From Archaeoglobales archaeon (GTDB lineage: Archaea > Halobacteriota > Archaeoglobi > Archaeoglobales > Archaeoglobaceae): DNA of 64,000 nucleotides. Where the stretch lies: NCBI GenBank assembly GCA_030055595.1, contig JASFYH010000001.1, positions 124,001 to 188,000 on the forward strand, given 5' to 3'. Shown here piece after piece: positions 58,441-64,000 of the stretch. A model generated the notes under the pieces. It was given only the letters and a program-made list of their open reading frames with translations, was not told the origin of the DNA and searched no databases. Position 1 is the first letter of the stretch. Every line of letters begins with the position of its first letter. The position numbers and the translations under genes were made by a program.

Positions 58441-59376
58441 ATGTTCAAATATGAAAAGGAGCAGAAGGTTTTTGAATTTGGAAAGATAAAGGTCGGCGGT
58501 CAGCCGGGCGAATATCCGCCAGTGCTTGTCGGGACAATCTTCTATAAGGGGCACAAGATCGTAAGCGATGACCACAAGGGAGTATTTGACAAACAAAAGG
58601 CTGAAGAGCTATGGAAGATGCAACAGGAATTCTCTGATCTAACTGGGATCCCATGCATGCTCCAGATCGTTGGCGAGTCTGCAGAAGCTATGGAGAAGTA
58701 TATCGAATGGTTTAGCAACATTGCGGACGCCCCATTCCTTATTGATTCCACTGACGCAAATGTTAGGATCCATGGAGCAAAGTTCGCCACAGAGATCGGA
58801 GTTCATAACCGAGCGATCTACAACTCGATCAACCCAAGTTTGACTCAACAGGAAGTTGACGCACTCAAGAACAGCAAGATCGACTCTGCAATTGTCCTTG
58901 CTTTCAACCCGACTGACAACACCGTAAAGGGCAGACTTGACATTTTGCAGAAGGGCGGTGCGGGCTTGAGCAAGGGTTTGCTTGACATTGCAAACGAATG
59001 CGGAATTAAGAGAATCCTGATCGACGTCGCAGCTACACCGCTTGGAGCGGGAGCGGGGGCGACATTTAAGGCGGTAATGGCGGTCAAGGCAAAACTTGGA
59101 TTACCCGCGGGTGGTGCACCGCACAACATTCCATCCGCATGGCCATGGATCAAGAAGCTGAAAAAGGAGAAAAAAGAAGTATTTCCGCCTGCAGACATTG
59201 GCTCCAACCTGATCATGCAGATGCTCGGAGCGGACTTCTTGCTCTACGGACCTATTGAGAATGCACCGATGATCTTTCCAAGCACCGCAATGGTCAGCAT
59301 AATAGTTTCTGAAGCGGTAAAAGAACTCGGAGTAAGCGTGCAGGCCGAAGCTCATCCGATCAAGAGACTTGTCTAA
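58441..59376 (+). CDS. mtrH: Methyl-H4MPT:CoM methyltransferase subunit H
   Basis: FKYEKEQKVFEFGKIKVGGQPGEYPPVLVGTIFYKGHKIV. Confidence 0.96.
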   Translation: MFKYEKEQKVFEFGKIKVGGQPGEYPPVLVGTIFYKGHKIVSDDHKGVFDKQKAEELWKMQQEFSDLTGIPCMLQIVGESAEAMEKYIEWFSNIADAPFLIDSTDANVRIHGAKFATEIGVHNRAIYNSINPSLTQQEVDALKNSKIDSAIVLAFNPTDNTVKGRLDILQKGGAGLSKGLLDIANECGIKRILIDVAATPLGAGAGATFKAVMAVKAKLGLPAGGAPHNIPSAWPWIKKLKKEKKEVFPPADIGSNLIMQMLGADFLLYGPIENAPMIFPSTAMVSIIVSEAVKELGVSVQAEAHPIKRLV

Positions 59377-59385
59377 GGTGCAGGA

Positions 59386-59790
59386 ATGAAAGACACAGTT
59401 GCTTTGCTCATAGGACACGGAAGCAAGCTTGAAGTTCAGAAAAAAATAATTGAGAGACTTGCAGAGACTATAAGGAATAAAAAAATTTTTGCAGAAGTAT
59501 TCTACGCTTTCATGAATGTAAACAAACCGACGATAAGGGAAGCTATGACCGAGATCGTGAGCAAAGGTTATAGAAAGGTCATAGCTATCCCTGTATTTCT
59601 TTCAGAGGGCATTCACACGACTGAGGACATACCAAGAGAGCTCGGGATTGAAAATGGCAAGCGAAAGGGCATAGTGGATTTCAACGGAGTAAAAGTTGAG
59701 CTTTGGTATGCAAAAACCATAGGCTACGATGATAGAATTGCGGAAATACTCGTTGAAAGGGGGAAGGAAGCGGTTGAGAATTCGAAGTAA
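59386..59790 (+). CDS. cfbA: Sirohydrochlorin nickelochelatase (CbiX-like)
   Basis: LLIGHGSKLEVQKKIIERLAETI; VIAIPVFLSEGIHTTEDIPRELG; other cfb genes in window. Confidence 0.88.
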   Translation: MKDTVALLIGHGSKLEVQKKIIERLAETIRNKKIFAEVFYAFMNVNKPTIREAMTEIVSKGYRKVIAIPVFLSEGIHTTEDIPRELGIENGKRKGIVDFNGVKVELWYAKTIGYDDRIAEILVERGKEAVENSK

Positions 59791-59842
59791 TTTTCCCGAT
59801 AGGGTTATCTTTTTTGCAATCTTATTTTTGTGAGGTGGTAAT

Positions 59843-61141
59843 ATGGCTGAAGAAGTTAAAGAAATTCCAAAATCCGAATGGGCTTTGCAAAGGTATCTAT
59901 ATACTCGAGACATCTCGAGCGCTCCTGTAATCAACTTGCTTTTAAAGCAAGTCGATGTCATTTATCAGCCAAGAGACGAGAAAGAAGTAATAGAAGTTTT
60001 AAGGATCGCTGAAAAGGAGGGGGCAACTGTAGTCCCGAGGGGAGCGGGAACATCGGGTTATGGTGGTGTTTTACCTCCTAAGGATATAGCCCTATTCCGT
60101 CTCTCCAAGAGAAAGACAATAATGATTGATTTCACAAGGATGGACAATTTTGAAATTGATGAAGAGAAACAGATCGTTGCATGCTCTCCGGGAGCGGTTT
60201 GGTGGGATATTGAGAAGGAGTTGAACAAGAAAGATCTTACGCTTAGAGTTTATCCGACAAGCGCTCCTTCTTCAACTGTTGCTGGATGGATCGCTCAAAA
60301 CGGTTATGGGGTTGGAAGCCTCAAATATGGCGGGATAGCTGACAACGTCGAAAAGATCAGAGTTGTCGACTTCAATGGAGTTAGGGAGATTGAAGGAAAA
60401 GATCTGAAGTATTATGTGGGGATGGAAGGCATAACTGGACTAATAACGAAGGCATGGGTAAAAGTTAAAGAAATGGAGGACATGAAATACTACGGATTCC
60501 ATGTTTCTGCAAAGGAAGCAAACAAGATCGTTTTTGCTGGCGAGCATTATGCAGGTCTTTTCCTCGACGCAGGCTACGTTAAGCTGAAAAACGAGGCTTT
60601 TGGCACAGAAATGCCAGAAAAGGATGTTTTGATGATAGCAACGACAGAAAAGCTTGACGGAGACGAAAGCCTTGGTGAAGAGATCTGGGAAAAGAGATTC
60701 TACCCTATGAGGGTTAGAAGACTTGGTCCTGGATTGGTTGCTGCTGAGAACGTCCTGCCAGCAGAATCGATTCCCGCTTATCTCAACAGGCTTAACAAGA
60801 TGATAAAGAAACCACATGGTAGTGAAATCTGGTATTCAAAAGGTAAGAAAGGGGCGGTGCTGACATTCATACCCTCCGACGAGAGAAAGTTCATTGGCTA
60901 CACAATGACTTGGCTAAACAGCATCCGAGCTCTGAAGACTGCGAAAAGAATGCGTGGTGTTCCTTATTCCACGGGCTTTTATCTTAGTTCTGAGGCAAAG
61001 TTGCTCTTGGGCAGTGATTATGCGGAGCTGAGAGAATTTAAGAGACAAGTTGATCCGAAGAATCAGCTCAATCCCGGAAAGGTGTTCCCCACGGGAGCTC
61101 TCCCGCTTGCTATGAGAATTGCTCAGAAGGTGATCCCATGA
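59843..61141 (+). CDS. FAD-linked oxidase, GlcD / D-lactate dehydrogenase-like
   Basis: VVPRGAGTSGYGGVLPPKD; PTSAPSSTVAGWIAQNGYGVGSLKYG; C-terminal DPKNQLNPGKVFP. Confidence 0.85.
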   Translation: MAEEVKEIPKSEWALQRYLYTRDISSAPVINLLLKQVDVIYQPRDEKEVIEVLRIAEKEGATVVPRGAGTSGYGGVLPPKDIALFRLSKRKTIMIDFTRMDNFEIDEEKQIVACSPGAVWWDIEKELNKKDLTLRVYPTSAPSSTVAGWIAQNGYGVGSLKYGGIADNVEKIRVVDFNGVREIEGKDLKYYVGMEGITGLITKAWVKVKEMEDMKYYGFHVSAKEANKIVFAGEHYAGLFLDAGYVKLKNEAFGTEMPEKDVLMIATTEKLDGDESLGEEIWEKRFYPMRVRRLGPGLVAAENVLPAESIPAYLNRLNKMIKKPHGSEIWYSKGKKGAVLTFIPSDERKFIGYTMTWLNSIRALKTAKRMRGVPYSTGFYLSSEAKLLLGSDYAELREFKRQVDPKNQLNPGKVFPTGALPLAMRIAQKVIP

Positions 61142-62304
61142 AGCTCGAAAAAGAGTTAAACGATATGGTAACAGCTTGTGCACAGTGCTTCTACTGCAGA
61201 GTTTGTCCAGCTTTTCAAACATTGAAGTGGGAGAGCGTTTCGCCAAGAGGAAGAGTTTACATGCTAAAGGGACTGCTAAAGAAGAAGATCAAGCTCGAAC
61301 CTCAGCTTGTAGAGGACTTCTACAAGTGCACCACCTGCGGGGCATGCGAGGAGCAATGTCAAACTGCGCTAAAGCTTGTAGAGCTCTGGGAAGCGGCAAG
61401 GCACGAGTTTGTTAAAGAGGGGCTCGCACCACTTGCGGTTCACAAAAAGCTTAGAGAACTTGCACAGAAAACTGACAACCCCTACGGAGAGCCAAAAGAA
61501 AAGAGAGAGGAGTGGATTAAGGGCTACAAGTATGAAGACAAGGCAGAAATCATGTATTTTGCGGGATGCACAGGAAGCTTCAGAGCGGTTGAGCTTGCAA
61601 AGAACACTGTTGACTTATTCAATAAAGCGGGGCTTAAATTTGCATATGCGGGCAAGGATGAGTATTGCTGTGGATCGCCATTCCTCAGGACTGGGCAAAG
61701 AGATTTGGCTTACGAGTTATTCAAAAAGAACTATAATGAGTGGAAGAAGAGAGGTGTGAAGACAATCGTTTCGAGCTGTGCGGGATGCTATAGAACAATA
61801 CTAATAGATTATCCAAAGATCGCAAAGGAGCTTGGCTTGGAGTGGAATTTCGAAGTTATGCACACATCACAGCTTGTGAACAAGCTAATAAAAGAGGGAA
61901 AGATTACTCCGCAGAAGCTGACAGCAAAGGTGACATATCACGATCCATGCCACCTTGGAAGGCATACGAAAGTTTATGAGGAGCCAAGAGAAGTGATAAA
62001 GGCAATAGGTGCAGAATTGGTTGAAATGGAGAGGAATAGAGGAGAATCGTTCTGCTGTGGTTCTGGTGGAGGAGTAAAGTCGCAGTTCAAGGATCTTGCG
62101 GGAGCCATCGGCAAAAACAGGATTGAGGAGGCAAAGGAAACCGGAGCGGAGTATCTTATTTCCTGCTGTCCATTCTGCAAGTATCATCTCAAGCAGATGG
62201 CTGAAGAGCAGGGAATTCCAATAAAGGTGGTAGATCTCGTAGAAGTCGTTAACAACCTTGCAGTCAAAGGCGAATATAAAGGCAATGACATTCGCTGTGC
62301 CTAA
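61138..62304 (+). CDS. Fe-S CCG-domain subunit (HdrD/GlcF-like)
   Basis: CAQCFYCRVCPAF, CTTCGACEEQC, EYCCGSPF, SFCCGSGGG...SCCPFC; start overlaps glcD-like stop. Confidence 0.87.
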   Translation: MKLEKELNDMVTACAQCFYCRVCPAFQTLKWESVSPRGRVYMLKGLLKKKIKLEPQLVEDFYKCTTCGACEEQCQTALKLVELWEAARHEFVKEGLAPLAVHKKLRELAQKTDNPYGEPKEKREEWIKGYKYEDKAEIMYFAGCTGSFRAVELAKNTVDLFNKAGLKFAYAGKDEYCCGSPFLRTGQRDLAYELFKKNYNEWKKRGVKTIVSSCAGCYRTILIDYPKIAKELGLEWNFEVMHTSQLVNKLIKEGKITPQKLTAKVTYHDPCHLGRHTKVYEEPREVIKAIGAELVEMERNRGESFCCGSGGGVKSQFKDLAGAIGKNRIEEAKETGAEYLISCCPFCKYHLKQMAEEQGIPIKVVDLVEVVNNLAVKGEYKGNDIRCA

Positions 62305-62325
62305 TTTTTATTTTTGGTGATCTAA

Positions 62326-63060
62326 ATGGAGATTGCAGAGCTAAGAAGCAAGGCAAAGGAGCTGAGAGAAATTCTTGGTTTGAAAGGCTATATTGTGGGA
62401 GTTAAAATCTCTCCGAAAAGGCTTGAGGTTAATGCCAAAAGGCTAAAGGGCTACAGATACTGTCAAGCTCTAATGCAGGCAAGAAAGGGCGAGCATGTGC
62501 TTCTTGGAAAAGAAGAAATTGGTTGTGCAGCATCTGCAGACATATTTGGATTTAAAGAGCTTCCAGAAGGTTTTAAGACTGGGGAGCATTCGCTCAAGAT
62601 CGGAATTTCAAAGGAGCCTGAAGTTGGAGCTAAGATCTATGGGGACGTTGAAAAATTCTCCGCGGGGGAAGTTGAGGATCTATACTTGTTCCCGCTTGAA
62701 ACCGCAATAATGGAGCCAGACGTTGTTATTGTTGAAGATCAGCCTGAGAAGCTAATGTGGATCATGCTTGCTTATGTTAACGCAATTAAGGGCGAAAGAG
62801 TTGAGCTCAACACCGCGGTTATGAGAGCAACTTGTTTGGACTGCACCGCAATTCCCTATAAAAGGCAAAAAATAAACCTCAGCTTTGGCTGTTTTGGCTG
62901 TAGGATGGCTACCGACATAGCAGACGACGAAGCTTTGCTCGGATTTCCATTCAAATTCTTTGAAGAGATTGCAGACTACGTGAAGCACTTCTCAAAGAAT
63001 GCAATTCCAAGTGCAAGAGATAAGAAGGCTTATAAGGCACTTAAGGCTAAGGAAGGCTGA
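62326..63060 (+). CDS. DUF169-like protein
   Basis: RYCQALMQARKGEHVLLGKEEIGCAASADIFGFKELPEGF; LSFGCFGCRMATDIADDEALLGFPF. Confidence 0.7.
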   Translation: MEIAELRSKAKELREILGLKGYIVGVKISPKRLEVNAKRLKGYRYCQALMQARKGEHVLLGKEEIGCAASADIFGFKELPEGFKTGEHSLKIGISKEPEVGAKIYGDVEKFSAGEVEDLYLFPLETAIMEPDVVIVEDQPEKLMWIMLAYVNAIKGERVELNTAVMRATCLDCTAIPYKRQKINLSFGCFGCRMATDIADDEALLGFPFKFFEEIADYVKHFSKNAIPSARDKKAYKALKAKEG

Positions 63061-63065
63061 GAGAA

Positions 63066-63932
63066 ATGAAAGAAGAGACGTGGGACAAAGTTGGGAGCAA
63101 ATTTGCCCATCTGACCTCTGCCCACCCATGCTACAGCCATGAGGCACATTTCAAGTTTGCAAGAATTCATCTACCCGTGGCGCCGAAATGCAACATTCAG
63201 TGTGGCTACTGCACAAGAAAGATTGACAAATGCGAATATCGCCCGGGAGTTTCTGCGTGTATAGTGAATGCTGAAGAAGCTTTGAAGAGAGTTGAAGAAG
63301 CCCGAAAGAACTACCCGCTTAAGGTTGTAGGAATTGCTGGTCCTGGCGAAGTTCTCGCAAACGAAGAGTCTTTTAAGACTCTCAAGCTCGTTCACGAAAA
63401 ATATCCCGAGCTTATTCTCTGCATAGCAACAAATGGACTTCTTTTGGCTGACAAAATTGAAGATCTTAAGAGCTTGAACGTCAAAACGGTCACGGTGACA
63501 GTCAATGCTCTTGATCCAGAGATCGGGGCAAAGATCTATGAATGGGTTGAATACAATGGTAAAAGGCTCAGTGGTGTTGAAGGGGCAAAGTTTTTGATCG
63601 AGAAACAGCTTGAAGGAATAAAAGCTTCAGCTGAGGCGGGAATGGCTGTGAAGGTTAACACAGTGTTAATTCCCGGGCTTAATGAAGGCGAGATTGAAAA
63701 GATTGCGATTGAGGCTAAGAAAAGAGGAGCTTTTATAATGAATATAATCCCCCTTATTCCGCTCCACAGCTTTAAGGACTGGAGAAAGCCAACTTGCGAA
63801 GAGCTTGAAAAGGCAAGGGAGGTTGCTTCAAAGCATTTAAGAGTTTTTAGACTTTGCAGACAGTGCAGGGCTGACGCATGCGGAATTCCGGGAAAGGAGA
63901 AAGCTGTGGGTAGCACATACTTCCATGGTTAG
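63066..63932 (+). CDS. nifB: NifB-type radical SAM FeMo-cofactor (NifB-co) synthase homologue
   Basis: HPCYSHEAHFKFARIHLPVAPKCNIQCGYCTRKIDKCEYRPGVS; GIAGPGEVLANEE; CRQCRADACGIPG. Confidence 0.88.
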   Translation: MKEETWDKVGSKFAHLTSAHPCYSHEAHFKFARIHLPVAPKCNIQCGYCTRKIDKCEYRPGVSACIVNAEEALKRVEEARKNYPLKVVGIAGPGEVLANEESFKTLKLVHEKYPELILCIATNGLLLADKIEDLKSLNVKTVTVTVNALDPEIGAKIYEWVEYNGKRLSGVEGAKFLIEKQLEGIKASAEAGMAVKVNTVLIPGLNEGEIEKIAIEAKKRGAFIMNIIPLIPLHSFKDWRKPTCEELEKAREVASKHLRVFRLCRQCRADACGIPGKEKAVGSTYFHG

Positions 63933-64000
63933 GTTATCTTTTTTATCTTCTAAACCTCGAATTGCCCGTAGCGAGTATATCTCCCTTCATAAAAAATCGA

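Noticed and set aside
1-64000. CRISPR arrays, rRNA, tRNA, insertion sequences, prophage or integron features
   Set aside because: No regularly spaced repeats, RNA-gene signatures, transposase or integrase ORFs were recognised on either strand.

Overview
This 64-kb window is an archaeal chromosome segment, densely coding on both strands. Gene content and style suggest the Archaeoglobi (euryarchaeal, thermophilic), but that placement is inferred. I found no rRNA, tRNA, CRISPR array, transposase or integrase. The first ~33 kb is mostly housekeeping: tatC/tatA, a GGPP-type prenyl synthase, trpB2, nadE, a tungsten-type formylmethanofuran dehydrogenase operon fwdDBAC, minD, priS, hisC, sepF, valS, an actin-like/RHH pair, and an FprA/FMN-reductase/archaeoflavoprotein cluster. 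From ~33.2 to ~63.9 kb lies a compact methyl-coenzyme M reductase (MCR) region. It holds the full F430 pathway (cfbA-E), mcrBDCGA followed by a DUF2115 gene, MCR marker genes (mmp2, mmp3, a fused mmp6-mmp5, mmp15, mmp17, mmp7), the A2 activation ATPase, a complete mtrEDCBAFGH operon, an SsuABC-type sulfonate transporter, a glcD-like/hdrD-like pair, a DUF169 gene and a nifB homologue. Highlights: the near-complete MCR synthesis, activation and methyl-transfer cassette in one locus; DUF2115 as a candidate mcr-operon factor; nifB linked to the activation genes; the GlcD-HdrD pair; the possible coenzyme M importer; a Leu at the usual S-methylcysteine position of McrA; and inverted repeats at the predicted transcription starts of both the mcr and mtr operons. 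All identifications come from reading the translations; no searches were run.
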